Both the position numbers and the translations under genes were made by a program. A DNA stretch of 34,974 nucleotides from Syntrophomonas sp. UBA4911 (GTDB taxonomy: Bacteria > Bacillota > Syntrophomonadia > Syntrophomonadales > Syntrophomonadaceae), in the NCBI GenBank assembly GCA_002398105.1, contig DHCD01000066.1:2304-37277 (forward strand). Reading direction: 5' to 3'. The notes beneath the pieces are model-generated. The model was not told the origin of the DNA. It made no database searches and worked only from the letters and a program-made list of their open reading frames with translations. Position 1 is the stretch's first letter; each line of letters starts with the position of its first letter. Positions 1 to 8,045 of this stretch are shown here, piece after piece.

Positions 1-30
1 GTTTCAATTCCTCATAGGTAAGCTAAAAAC
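1..30 (-). CRISPR. Terminal CRISPR repeat (leader-proximal copy)
   Basis: The first 30 bases start with GTTTCAATTCCTCATAGG and end in CTAAAAAC. On the minus strand this begins GTTTTTAGC and ends GAGGAATTGAAAC. The GTTTnnA... start and the ATTGAAAC end are typical of 30-nt repeats of type I and III arrays in thermophiles and Clostridia (from memory). Only one copy is in the window and no second copy follows within 660 bases, so the array must extend to the left of base 1. Because the ATTGAAAC end points left, transcription should run leftward and this should be the first repeat after the leader. No cas gene is visible. A single copy cannot prove an array, but both ends fit the family. Confidence 0.75.
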
Positions 31-300
31 CCGTCAAATAACGAATATATCTGAATCGGGTATGACCCCGTGCTTTATATTTTATTATATCCTTTTTAAG
101 ATGATATTGGGAATATCGGAAATTTTGTTGTCGTCGCCACCCGGGGTTTTGAACGCTATTGCCGGTCGACGACAAAATGTGGTCTATTTTATGAAGGTTT
201 CTTTTCCGCCTTTCTTCAGTCCCCTTAACTCTAGCTCTGAATATTTACTGTCATGAATTTACGTTTTTCCATGAGAGACTCCTTCCAGAATCTATTTATA
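31..300 (-). promoter_or_regulatory. Probable CRISPR leader
   Basis: The AT-rich stretch directly after the repeat carries no credible gene and lies on the side where the leader should be if the array is read leftward. It holds an interrupted inverted repeat (123-138 with 164-177) about 95-150 bases from the repeat. A minus-strand -10-like TATAAT is present at 84-89 without a convincing -35. The right-hand limit is arbitrary. The leader call is inferred from repeat orientation. Confidence 0.5.
123..177. repeat. Inverted repeat in the CRISPR leader
   Basis: The left arm TTTTGTTGTCGTCGCC (123-138) faces the right arm GGTCGACGACAAAA (164-177). They pair over TTTTGT-CGTCG with a two-base bulge, and the loop carries CCGG-type inner complementarity (140-144 with 162-165). 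It could be a binding site for a leader-recognising protein or a DNA structure used in spacer acquisition. It could also be RNA-level if transcribed. Confidence 0.6.
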
Positions 301-664
301 TTTAAATTCTCATAATAATCATACAAATACCTATTTCTTATGTCCGATTTTTAAAATATAATTCTCTGTTACCTATATTGGAGCTTTGGCGTTATTGGGG
401 GTAGACCTTTTTATGTTTGAGGACTGCCTGGCTGTGAAATAACGGACATCTCAAGAAACATCTGACGATGGAGTCTAATCAGGGCAGCAAGTTTCAACAG
501 CAGCAGGATCATTATATCAGGTAAAGCTCGAATTTCCCTTGGCCGTTTTCATATATACTATATAATAAAACTGAAGGAACTTAATCAGAAAATTGACTCT
601 GACCATTAAGTGGTTTTTGCTGCTAGCTTGTGGCCATAATAAATAAAAAAGTAAAAGTTGTGGG
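301..664. other. Non-coding gap before sdaAB
   Basis: No open frame here has a ribosome site and a plausible protein. The stretch is AT-rich with scattered TATAAT-like words, for example near 560-568 and CATAAT at 635-640, but none has a well-spaced -35. I see no repeat of the CRISPR unit, no tRNA-like fold and no clear terminator. It probably holds the end of the leader and the sdaAB promoter. Confidence 0.4.
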
Positions 665-1339
665 GTGATTGATACGTCTATTGGCGTTTTTCAGATCATT
701 GGACCGGTGATGGTGGGACCTTCCAGTTCCCATACCGCCGGTGCGGCCAGGCTGGGGAACATAGCCCGGCGCATATGTGGTGAAGAGCCGGTCAAAGTTG
801 ATTTTTTCCTGCATGGCTCTTTTGCTCGGACCTGGCAGGGGCATGGCACGGGTAAAGCGCTCTTGGCCGGTATAATGGGTATGGGCCCTGCCGACGAGCG
901 CATCAAAGATTCGTTTGATTATGCGGTGCAAGCCGGCCTGGAGTATAATTTCCATACGGCTGATTTGGGACAGATACATCCTAACAGCGTGAAAATCGTC
1001 ATGCAAACTGCCGACGGCCGGTTATGGGAAATGCTGGGGTCTTCGGTAGGAGGGGGGAAGGTGCTGGTCTCCTCTATCAATGGCATGGATATGGAATTCA
1101 GTGGGGAATATCCCACTATTATAACCCGGCATCTGGATCAGCCCGGGGTAGTGGCTCAGGTCAGTGAAATTATTTCCCGCCGCGGTATTAATATAGCTTT
1201 TTTAAAAGTTTTTCGCTCATCCCGGGGAAGTGATGCTTCCATGGTAATTGAGTGTGACCAGGAAGCCGGAACGGACCTGCTGGACGAAATAAGATGGCTT
1301 CAGGCAATCAGGGAAGTTATATTCATAGAGGCCGGCTAG
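665..1339 (+). CDS. sdaAB: L-serine dehydratase, beta subunit
   Basis: This is the small subunit of the two-chain, iron-sulfur L-serine dehydratase that converts L-serine to pyruvate and ammonia in the cytoplasm. The N-terminal half carries the family signature GPSSSHTAGAARLG (about residues 17-30). The C-terminal third is an ACT domain (about 148-220) of the kind that senses an amino acid. The 224 residues match the usual length of the beta chain. The start is GTG at 665; an in-frame stop at 644-646 excludes any longer form, although no strong SD is visible. The alpha subunit follows 23 bases downstream, so the two are surely co-transcribed. Confidence in function is high and in the start is moderate. 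Confidence 0.95.
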   Translation: MIDTSIGVFQIIGPVMVGPSSSHTAGAARLGNIARRICGEEPVKVDFFLHGSFARTWQGHGTGKALLAGIMGMGPADERIKDSFDYAVQAGLEYNFHTADLGQIHPNSVKIVMQTADGRLWEMLGSSVGGGKVLVSSINGMDMEFSGEYPTIITRHLDQPGVVAQVSEIISRRGINIAFLKVFRSSRGSDASMVIECDQEAGTDLLDEIRWLQAIREVIFIEAG

Positions 1340-1362
1340 GCCAAATTATAAGGAGGACGACC

Positions 1363-2256
1363 GTGTACCAGTTTCGCAATGGAGTTGAACTGATAAATCT
1401 GTGCAAGCAATATGAGGTTGATATCTGTGAACTGATGCTGCGCTGTGAAATGGAGGAGAGCGGATGGCCCCGGCAGCAAATCTGGGATGTGATGGAGAAT
1501 AATCTGCAGGTGATGCAAGACGCTATAATAAACGGCCTGAGCCCCAACCTCAAATCGGCCGGGGGGCTGATAGGGGGGAATGCGAACCGGATGCGGCTTC
1601 GTCAGGAGCAGGAAAACCTTTGTGGTAAAACCATGCTGAAAGTCATTGCCTATGCTCTGGCAGTTAGTGAATTCAATGCTTCCATGGGTAAAATTGTGGC
1701 GGCTCCTACGGCTGGCGCCAGCGGTATCCTGCCCGGCATTATCGTGGCTCTGATGGAAGATAAGAATTATACTCGCGAGGATGGGGTGAAGGCACTGTTT
1801 GCAGCGGGGGCCATAGGAAAGATTATTGCCACCAATGCTACTCTTTCCGGTGCTGAAGGAGGCTGTCAGGCTGAATGCGGTTCAGCCGCTGCCATGGCTG
1901 CCGCTGCCGCCGTTTATCTGGAGGGCGGAGATGTCGAAACCAGTCTGGAAGCGGCCGCTATCGCTTTAAAAGGATTGTTGGGACTGGTCTGCGACCCGGT
2001 GGCCGGACTGGTGGAAGTACCTTGCTCCAAACGTAATGGAACTGTTGCCGCTAATGCTCTGGCGAGTGCCGATATGGCTCTGGCCGGGATAAAGAGTTAT
2101 ATACCCTTTGATGAAGTTGTGGATGCCATGTACCGTATTGGAAGGCTTATGTCGGCTGATCTGCGGGAAACGGCGGCGGGCGGCTGCGCCATAACTCCTA
2201 CCGCTCTGCGCTACGCGGAACAGGCCCTGACAGCAAATAATCCAAAGTTACTGTAA
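1363..2256 (+). CDS. sdaAA: L-serine dehydratase, alpha (Fe-S) subunit
   Basis: This is the catalytic chain of L-serine dehydratase, which holds an oxygen-sensitive [4Fe-4S] cluster that activates the serine hydroxyl. Cys168 (GGCQAEC), Cys210 (LVCDPV) and Cys221 (PCSKRN) have the 42 and 11 residue spacing known for the three cluster ligands in this family. APTAGASGILPG (about 114-125) is another signature. The start is GTG at 1363 because AGGAGG lies at 1351-1356; a longer frame from 1294 would run back into sdaAB without a ribosome site. It gives 297 residues, normal for a separate alpha subunit. Paired with sdaAB, it makes pyruvate from serine under anaerobic conditions. Confidence 0.95.
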   Translation: MYQFRNGVELINLCKQYEVDICELMLRCEMEESGWPRQQIWDVMENNLQVMQDAIINGLSPNLKSAGGLIGGNANRMRLRQEQENLCGKTMLKVIAYALAVSEFNASMGKIVAAPTAGASGILPGIIVALMEDKNYTREDGVKALFAAGAIGKIIATNATLSGAEGGCQAECGSAAAMAAAAAVYLEGGDVETSLEAAAIALKGLLGLVCDPVAGLVEVPCSKRNGTVAANALASADMALAGIKSYIPFDEVVDAMYRIGRLMSADLRETAAGGCAITPTALRYAEQALTANNPKLL

Positions 2257-2325
2257 GAAAGAAGTTATTCAAATTACCTTTCCGGGGCAAACTAGGTGAA
2301 AATGCAAATCCGGGAGGTAATTGGA

Positions 2326-3288
2326 TTGCGTAAAGCAGCTATTTTAGGTATAGTTTTCATTCTGATATTATTCCCTGGTGCAACGGCTTACGGTCTTGGC
2401 CCGGCCGAAAATGCAGAAGGCAAAAACACGTCGGCGCCTCGCATAGATCAGCTTGATTTTCCTGCCTTATATTTATGCCAGCCTAACCTGGAAGGCGAAG
2501 CTGTATGGATAGTACAGGCACGTCTGCGGGAGTTAGGTTTTGAAATCGAACCTGATGGCAGGTATAGTTCCTATACCAGTTACGGGGTAAAGATGTTCCA
2601 GCTGGCTCACGCGATGAAAGATGATGGTGTTGTTACCCCCCAGGTATGGAAGGAGTTGATGGCGGTCGAATCTGCCCAGCCATGCCTGAGCCCGGAACAG
2701 CAAAGTAAGGAAAGACTATTAATAGTTATTGATGTCAAGACCCGTAATCTGGTGGTTTACCAGAATGATAAGGAGATTCGGCGCTATCCGGTGGCAGTGG
2801 GAAAATCTGAGACCCCGACTCCGCTGGGTGAATGGGCTGTAGTACAAAAGGGGGTTGGCTGGGGTAATGGCTTTGGTACCCGCTGGTTGGGCCTTAATGT
2901 ACCCTGGGGGATATTCGGCATCCATGGTACCAATAAACCTTATTCTATAGGTAGTTACGCTTCTCATGGCTGTATTCGCATGTTTAACCGGGATGTAGAA
3001 AAACTGTATCCCTTGATCCCGGTGGGAACGACCGTAAGAATTGTGGATAAGGGCAAGATGTTTCCTGAAAATCTGAAACCGGTGGCATTAAAAAAAGGCT
3101 CTTCAGGACAGAGGGTAGTGTATGTGCAAAGCCGCTTGAAGGAGTTAGGTATTGAGTTGGATAAGGCTGACGGGCGCTACGGGAATATGACGGAATTGGC
3201 CGTCAAATATTTTCAGGTATGGCATGATCTCGACCCGAGCGGGGAAATGGATGAAGAAACCTATCGGGCTATGGGCATGATAAAATAG
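2326..3288 (+). CDS. Secreted L,D-transpeptidase with two peptidoglycan-binding domains
   Basis: This is a cell-wall enzyme expected to form 3-3 peptide cross-links or anchor proteins to peptidoglycan outside the membrane. A signal peptide (residues 1-22, RKAAILGIVFILILF core) is followed by a PG_binding_1 repeat (about 50-115), a YkuD catalytic domain (about 130-242) with His200 and SHGCIR (nucleophile Cys216), and a second PG_binding_1 repeat (about 255-320). The start is TTG at 2326, eight bases after GGGAGG (2312-2317); the in-frame GTG at 2296 would put a charged extension before the signal peptide. Flanking binding domains on both sides of YkuD are less common than one. A role in the spore or the vegetative wall cannot be told from sequence. 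Confidence 0.9.
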   Translation: MRKAAILGIVFILILFPGATAYGLGPAENAEGKNTSAPRIDQLDFPALYLCQPNLEGEAVWIVQARLRELGFEIEPDGRYSSYTSYGVKMFQLAHAMKDDGVVTPQVWKELMAVESAQPCLSPEQQSKERLLIVIDVKTRNLVVYQNDKEIRRYPVAVGKSETPTPLGEWAVVQKGVGWGNGFGTRWLGLNVPWGIFGIHGTNKPYSIGSYASHGCIRMFNRDVEKLYPLIPVGTTVRIVDKGKMFPENLKPVALKKGSSGQRVVYVQSRLKELGIELDKADGRYGNMTELAVKYFQVWHDLDPSGEMDEETYRAMGMIK

Positions 3289-3501
3289 TCGACTCTTGGG
3301 CCCTGGAAAACTTAAACTGATATCCTGCTTTCCCGATCCGATTTTTTTGATTTATAAGTTCAATAATTCAGAGATTACAGCCGTCAGAGCAGCCTCGTGC
3401 TTTTTCTGCAATTGGGGCGGCTCTGGTGGGTTTAAGCCTGGTATTGCTCCCGATCATTGAATTATAGAAATTATTTGCTACCATAAAGGAAATTGTAACC
3501 G

Positions 3502-3507
3502 TATAAT
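3502..3507 (+). promoter_or_regulatory. Possible -10 element of the cheW promoter
   Basis: A perfect TATAAT lies 55 bases before the cheW start, in the AT-rich end of a 274-base gap. The hexamer 17 bases upstream (TACCAT) is a poor -35, so the call rests on the -10 and its position. The rest of the gap (3289-3500) shows nothing I can name. Confidence 0.35.
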
Positions 3508-3562
3508 GAATATATATCTTGAGGATGAATTTAAGTAGTTAAGTGGAAAAGGAGGGAATGCA

Positions 3563-4039
3563 ATGGCCGACGAAATTCAACTGGTAGTATTCATGTTAAA
3601 GCAGGGTGATGCGGTTTGCGAATATGGCGTACCTATCACCCAGGTTCAAGAAATCATAACTGTGACCAGACCCACTCAACTGCCGCAGGCGCCTGATTTC
3701 GTTGAAGGAATTATCAATCTGCGGGGAAAAATTATTCCTATCATTGATTTAAAAAAGAGATTCCAGATGGGAGTTTCAGATATTACCAGTGAGACCCGTA
3801 GCGTAGTAGTGGAAGTCGAGGGTCAGACGGTAGGAATCATCGTTGATGAAGTCAGTGAGGTATTACGGCTGGCCAATAGTGATATTGAACCGCCACCGGC
3901 GGTAATAGGTGGTATTACAGCAGAATATCTGACCGGTGTTGGTAAGATAGAAGGTCGCCTTTTGATTCTACTGGATATGAATAAGATCTTGAGCGAGAAC
4001 GAAAAAGCCGAATTGGTCGGTGTAGCCAGCTCGAATTAG
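3563..4039 (+). CDS. cheW: CheW-like chemotaxis coupling protein
   Basis: This is a single-domain CheW protein of 158 residues, expected to be a cytoplasmic adaptor linking chemoreceptors to the CheA kinase. The typical core is visible: VVFMLKQGDAVCEYGVPI at the start, the EII-PTQLPQAPDFVEGIINLRGKIIPIIDL region (about 30-65), and the repeated-barrel half with VGIIVDEVSEVLRL (about 92-105). The ATG at 3563 follows AAGGAGG with good spacing. It stands alone, with its own probable promoter and a terminator behind it. No receptor, cheA or flagellar gene is in the window, so its signalling partner cannot be inferred. It could equally serve a non-flagellar chemosensory pathway. Confidence 0.92.
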   Translation: MADEIQLVVFMLKQGDAVCEYGVPITQVQEIITVTRPTQLPQAPDFVEGIINLRGKIIPIIDLKKRFQMGVSDITSETRSVVVEVEGQTVGIIVDEVSEVLRLANSDIEPPPAVIGGITAEYLTGVGKIEGRLLILLDMNKILSENEKAELVGVASSN

Positions 4040-4052
4040 CATTGCTCGAAAC

Positions 4053-4088
4053 GCCCTGAAATCTAACCGGTTTCAGGGCTTAATTTTT
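4053..4088 (+). terminator. Intrinsic terminator after cheW
   Basis: GCCCTGAAA (4053-4061) pairs perfectly with TTTCAGGGC (4071-4079) around a nine-base loop and is followed by TTAATTTTT. It separates cheW from the acpS cluster. Confidence 0.85.
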
Positions 4089-4143
4089 ACGGCGGCCTGA
4101 ACCCGGGTATAATAATAATTAATAATTGCTGGGGGAAGATCAG

Positions 4144-4512
4144 GTGCTTATTGGTGTTGATATAATTGAAATCGCAAGAGTAAGAAAAGCAGTGGAGAGG
4201 ACTCCGCGTTTTCTGAAGCGGGTTTTTACCAGTCGGGAAGCGGCTTATTGCTTGCAGAAGTCTGATCCTTATCCATCCCTGGCAGCCCGTTTTGCTGCCA
4301 AGGAAGCGCTGCGCAAGCTGCATCCGGCTCTGATAAAGGGAGTACGTTTTTGTGATCTGGAAGTGCTGCGGGAAGAAGACGGCCGCCCCAGGGTAGTACT
4401 TCATGGCGAAGCTCAGCGCCGTTGTCAGTTGGAAGGGATCAGGGACATAGCGCTCAGCCTTTCCCATACGCGGGATCAGGCCATTGCGGCTGTTATTGCT
4501 GAAAAGGGGTGA
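4144..4512 (+). CDS. acpS: Holo-[acyl-carrier-protein] synthase
   Basis: AcpS transfers 4'-phosphopantetheine from CoA to the serine of acyl carrier protein; the likely substrate is the acpP product encoded at 28937-29173. The N-terminal GVDIIEIARV holds the Mg-binding Asp. FTSREAAYCL and ARFAAKEALRK (about 54-64) form the second signature with the metal-binding Glu, and LSLSHTRDQAIAAV lies near the end. The 122 residues fit the family. I take GTG at 4144, seven bases after GGGGGA (4131-4136), rather than TTG at 4126, which would lie before the SD. The next gene starts four bases after its stop. An acpS to alr arrangement is common in Firmicutes. Confidence 0.95.
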   Translation: MLIGVDIIEIARVRKAVERTPRFLKRVFTSREAAYCLQKSDPYPSLAARFAAKEALRKLHPALIKGVRFCDLEVLREEDGRPRVVLHGEAQRRCQLEGIRDIALSLSHTRDQAIAAVIAEKG

Positions 4513-4516
4513 AAGA

Positions 4517-6073
4517 GTGAAGTTGTTAAAAGCGGATGAAATGAAAGCTATCGACCGCCAGGCGAGTAGTGAATATGGGATACCGAGCATAATCCTGATG
4601 GAGAATGCAGGGCTCAGAACCCTGGAAGTGATTGAAGAAATATTGGGTGAGAGTAAGAACAAAAGCATAATAATACTGGCGGGAAAAGGCAATAATGGAG
4701 GGGATGGGCTGGTAATAGCCCGGCATCTGCTAAACTCCGGAGCGGCGGTACAGGTATTCCTGACCGGGAAGGCCGATGAATTTACCGCTGATTCCCGTTT
4801 GAATCATGATATCCTGGTGCGTATGGGGGCGTGTATTCTCCCTCTTATGAGTGATGAGGACCTGGATCGTTTAATGCTTTCCCTGATGAATGCCGACTTG
4901 ATCGTGGACGCCCTTTACGGCATAGGATTTAAAGGCAGTCTGGGCCAGTTTGAATCCCGGGTAGTCAAGATGGTAAACTGGTGCCGGGCGCCGGTGGTAG
5001 CAGTGGATATACCTTCCGGAGTAGAGGCTGATACCGGGAAGGTTCATGGTCTGGCGGTGCAGGCCAGCCATACGGTGACCTTTGCTCTGCCCAAAATCGG
5101 GCTGGTTCTTGAACCGGGCAAAGAATACGTGGGGACTCTGAGCGTGGCTGATATATCAATACCCGCGGTTCTGCTTGCCGACAGCGCCATCAGGACTAAT
5201 TTGATAAATGAGCAGATGGTCAAAACCCTGTTCAAACCGCGGGTGGCCGATTCTCATAAAGGTACTTACGGACATGCTTTGCTTATAGGCGGTTCCCCCG
5301 GCATGACGGGCGCGGTAATGATGGCTTCGCTGGCAGCCCTGCGTACCGGAGCCGGTCTGGTTACAGCCGCGGTACCAGCATCACTGGCGGCGGTGGTGGA
5401 TTCCAGCCTTATGGAAGTAATGACTGCTCCACTGGCGGAGACCGGGCAGTCAGCCATTGCTCTGGATGCTCTTCCGGCTATTGAGAACCTTTTGGGGACA
5501 GTATCCGTCTGTGCCATTGGGCCGGGCATGTCCCGCTATCCCGAGGCGGGCGCCGTCATACGTTTTGTCCTGGAAAGGGCGGGGGTGCCGGTGGTGATTG
5601 ATGCTGATGGTTTAAATGCCCTGCAGGATGATATTACTATATTAAAAGACCGCCAGGTCCCGGTTGTCCTCACTCCGCATCCGGGCGAGATGGCACGCCT
5701 GGCCGGGAAGAGCATAGAGGAGATTCAATCCGACCGGGTGGAATTTGCCCGCAGCTTTGCCCGGGAATGGGGAGTGAGTTTGGTATTAAAAGGAGATAAA
5801 ACCGTTGTCGCCAATCCGGCCGGAGAGGTTTATATTAATATAAGCGGTAATCCGGGGATGGCCACGGCTGGCAGCGGAGACGTGCTGTGCGGGATTATAG
5901 CGGGGCTTGTGGCTCAGGGTTTAAAACCCCAGGAGGCAGCTTTTGCCGGGGTTTACCTGCATGGGTTGGCCGGTGACCTGGCTGCCCGGATAAAGGGGGA
6001 ACGAGGCCTTATAGCCGGGGATCTTATTGCCTGTCTGCCGGAAGTTATAAAACAGTACGAAATATTAGGATGA
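4517..6073 (+). CDS. nnrDE: Bifunctional NAD(P)H-hydrate epimerase / ADP-dependent NAD(P)H-hydrate dehydratase
   Basis: This fused repair enzyme restores NADH and NADPH damaged by hydration: the epimerase half interconverts R and S hydrates, and the dehydratase half removes water with ADP. The N-terminal YjeF domain (about 1-215) shows LMENAGLRTLEV and AGKGNNGGDGLVIARHL. The C-terminal ribokinase-like domain (about 230-515) shows GGSPGMTGAVMMASLAALR, IDADGLNAL, LTPHPGEMARL and the catalytic GNPGMATAGSGDVLCG. The start is GTG at 4517 after AAAAGGGG; the upstream in-frame start at 4484 lies inside acpS. The 518 residues match the fused bacterial form. It sits four bases after acpS and is followed within 18 bases by the CBS gene, so it is in the same transcript. 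Confidence 0.95.
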   Translation: MKLLKADEMKAIDRQASSEYGIPSIILMENAGLRTLEVIEEILGESKNKSIIILAGKGNNGGDGLVIARHLLNSGAAVQVFLTGKADEFTADSRLNHDILVRMGACILPLMSDEDLDRLMLSLMNADLIVDALYGIGFKGSLGQFESRVVKMVNWCRAPVVAVDIPSGVEADTGKVHGLAVQASHTVTFALPKIGLVLEPGKEYVGTLSVADISIPAVLLADSAIRTNLINEQMVKTLFKPRVADSHKGTYGHALLIGGSPGMTGAVMMASLAALRTGAGLVTAAVPASLAAVVDSSLMEVMTAPLAETGQSAIALDALPAIENLLGTVSVCAIGPGMSRYPEAGAVIRFVLERAGVPVVIDADGLNALQDDITILKDRQVPVVLTPHPGEMARLAGKSIEEIQSDRVEFARSFAREWGVSLVLKGDKTVVANPAGEVYINISGNPGMATAGSGDVLCGIIAGLVAQGLKPQEAAFAGVYLHGLAGDLAARIKGERGLIAGDLIACLPEVIKQYEILG

Positions 6074-6090
6074 TAAAGGAGGTCAGCCTT

Positions 6091-6546
6091 ATGTTAGCCA
6101 GGGAGATCATGACCAGAGAAGTTATTACGGTCAGGCCCGACGACAAGGTGGATGAAGCGGCTCATATCTTGCTGGAAAACAAGATCAGCGGCATACCGGT
6201 AGTCGATGCCGAGGAGCACGTGGTAGGAATAATTACTGAAAAAGACCTGATGGTCAAGGCCAGTGAATTAAAAGTGCCCTTTTATTTGACCTTATTTGAC
6301 AGTATTATTTTTCTGGAAAACCCCATACGTTTTAATAACGATATAAAAAAATATGCCGCCTCCAAGGTAAAAGATGCCATGAGTTCCAAGGTGTTTACGG
6401 TGGAAGAAGACACCCCCGTCAGTGAAATTGTGGCAATCATGCAAAAGCGGGCTATCAATCGGCTGCCGGTGGTAAGGCACGGCAAGCTGGTGGGAATAAT
6501 TACCCGTAACGATATTTTAAAGACACTGGTTAAAAGTAATGGATAA
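6091..6546 (+). CDS. Two-CBS-domain protein
   Basis: This is a stand-alone pair of CBS domains. The first (about 1-56) begins REIMTREVITVRPDDKVDEA, and the second (about 92-150) includes VKDAMSSKVFTVEEDTPVSE and ends NRLPVVRHGKLVGIITRND. They are joined by a hydrophobic linker of about 35 residues that is longer than usual. Such pairs usually bind adenosine nucleotides and regulate a partner, but no enzyme domain is attached and the ligand cannot be read from sequence. ATG at 6091 is chosen because AAAGGAGG lies at 6075-6082; the in-frame ATG at 6070 lies before it. It overlaps the alanine racemase start by eight bases, so translation may be coupled. Confidence 0.9.
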   Translation: MLAREIMTREVITVRPDDKVDEAAHILLENKISGIPVVDAEEHVVGIITEKDLMVKASELKVPFYLTLFDSIIFLENPIRFNNDIKKYAASKVKDAMSSKVFTVEEDTPVSEIVAIMQKRAINRLPVVRHGKLVGIITRNDILKTLVKSNG

Positions 6547-7669
6547 TCATAGGCCAACATGGGCAGAAATAGATTTAGCAGCACTCAGGCATAACCTGAC
6601 TTCAATTAAGAAGTCGGCGGGAGATGCCAAGGTTATGGCGATGGTTAAGGCCAATGCCTATGGTCACGGTATGCTGGAAGTAAGCAGGGTCTGCCGGGAG
6701 GCAAAAGTCGACTTTTTTGGGGTGGCCAGCCTGGATGAGGCATTGTCTTTGGCTCAGGAAATAGATGATATTCCTATCCTGGTGATGAGTAATACTCCCG
6801 CCCGGGATGCGGAAAGGGTAGTGGCTGAAGGGATAAGAACCACGGTATTCACGTTGGAAGCAGCCCGGGGCCTGTCCCAGGCGGCGCTAAAGCTCAACCG
6901 TGAAGCCTATGTGCATATCAAACTGGATACCGGTATGGGGCGCATCGGTTTTCTCCCCGGCAGGGAAAGCCTGGACCAAGTGCAGAAAATAGCAGCTCTG
7001 CCCGGGATACGGATCGAAGGCCTTTTTACCCATTTTGCTGAAGCGGATGTGGAAAACAGTGACTTTACCCGGCAGCAATTAAGCACTTTTGCCGATTTTA
7101 TCCGCCAACTGGAGGATAGAGGGATAAATATCCCGCTCAAGCATTGTTCTAACAGTGCCGCTTTGATGAACTTCCCCACAGCCCATTTTAACATGATCAG
7201 GGCCGGGATAGTGCTGTATGGTTTATATCCCTCTCCGCCAAGCGAACGGCATGAACTGGATATTATACCGGTAATGACTCTGAAAAGCAGAGTCAGTTAT
7301 GTTAAGACCTTGCCCGCCGGGTACAGTGTAAGCTATGGCAGAACCTACTGCTGCCAACAGGATACCCCGGTGGCTACCGTACCCATTGGCTATGCCGACG
7401 GCTACAGCCGCTTGCTTTCCAACCGGGTGTGGGCTGTAATCAGGGGAAAACGGGTGCCGCTGGTAGGAAATGTCTGTATGGATATGTGCATGTTTGATGT
7501 CAGTGGGATAGGGGAAGTTAAAGAAGGAGATCAGATAATTCTTTTCGGTCGGGCTGAAGACGGGGTAACTGCCGATGATTTGGCTGCGGCAATGGGAACT
7601 ATAAACTATGAGGTGGTATCAGCCCTGGGGTCACGGATACCCAGGATTTTCAAGAATGATAGGCTCTGA
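6539..7669 (+). CDS. alr: Alanine racemase
   Basis: This PLP enzyme interconverts L- and D-alanine and so supplies D-alanine for peptidoglycan. Lys37 in VMAMVKANAYGHG is the Schiff-base lysine, and Tyr266 in SVSYGRTY is the second catalytic base. KLDTGMGRIGF (about 128-138) and GNVCMDMCMFDV near residue 310 are also typical. The 376 residues are a normal length. The ATG at 6539 overlaps the end of the CBS gene by eight bases and has only a weak SD, which suggests coupled translation. A toxin-antitoxin pair follows, as in Bacillus and many Clostridia. No terminator is visible between alr and the pair, so read-through is possible. Confidence 0.96.
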   Translation: MDNHRPTWAEIDLAALRHNLTSIKKSAGDAKVMAMVKANAYGHGMLEVSRVCREAKVDFFGVASLDEALSLAQEIDDIPILVMSNTPARDAERVVAEGIRTTVFTLEAARGLSQAALKLNREAYVHIKLDTGMGRIGFLPGRESLDQVQKIAALPGIRIEGLFTHFAEADVENSDFTRQQLSTFADFIRQLEDRGINIPLKHCSNSAALMNFPTAHFNMIRAGIVLYGLYPSPPSERHELDIIPVMTLKSRVSYVKTLPAGYSVSYGRTYCCQQDTPVATVPIGYADGYSRLLSNRVWAVIRGKRVPLVGNVCMDMCMFDVSGIGEVKEGDQIILFGRAEDGVTADDLAAAMGTINYEVVSALGSRIPRIFKNDRL

Positions 7670-7694
7670 TATAAATAAATTGTAATTATTGGAT

Positions 7695-7723
7695 TTGCGA
7701 GCCCTCTTGTTGACTAATATAAT
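7695..7723 (+). promoter_or_regulatory. Promoter of the mazEF pair
   Basis: TTGCGA (7695-7700) and a perfect TATAAT (7718-7723) are separated by exactly 17 bases. They lie 45 bases before the antitoxin start, so the pair can be transcribed independently of alr. Confidence 0.7.
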
Positions 7724-7767
7724 AAGTGTATCAATGGGATTTTTTATTAGCGTGGAGGTGCTCGATT

Positions 7768-8037
7768 TTGCCATCCTCGAAAAGAATTATAATAACGATT
7801 CCTGAAAGTCTCCTCGGCGAAGTTGATAATATAAAATATATTGAGTGCAAAAACCGGAGTGAGATATTTAGAGAGGCAATCAGATTTTATCTTGGGGAGC
7901 GGAAAAAGAAATTACTTATAGAGCAGATGAAAAAAGGCTATCTGGAAATGGCTGAAATTAATTTAAACATAGCCTGTGAGAATTCAGGCGTGGAGGAAGA
8001 AGCCCTGTCTAACTGTATAGAAAAACTGTTGGAGTGA
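7768..8037 (+). CDS. mazE: MazE/EndoAI-type ribbon-helix-helix antitoxin
   Basis: This is the antitoxin partner of the downstream RNase toxin. The N-terminus SSKRIIITIPESLLGEVD has the alternating pattern of a ribbon-helix-helix DNA-binding strand, and FREAIRFYLGERKKKLLIEQM continues the helices. The remaining tail is acidic and would occupy the toxin. The 89 residues match Firmicute EndoAI proteins. TTG at 7768 is chosen because GGAGGTG (7754-7760) lies seven bases before it; the longer frame from 7726 would begin before that site. The stop lies eight bases before the toxin's ATG. The complex probably represses the promoter at 7695-7723, as known for such pairs. Confidence 0.88.
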   Translation: MPSSKRIIITIPESLLGEVDNIKYIECKNRSEIFREAIRFYLGERKKKLLIEQMKKGYLEMAEINLNIACENSGVEEEALSNCIEKLLE

Positions 8038-8045
8038 TAACGTGC

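Noticed and set aside
62..256. Small plus-strand open frame in the CRISPR leader
   Set aside because: No ribosome site, low-complexity composition, and it spans the leader hairpin.
4087..4692. Minus-strand frame of 201 codons
   Set aside because: It is antisense to acpS and nnrDE, whose proteins are clear; no SD or recognisable domain.
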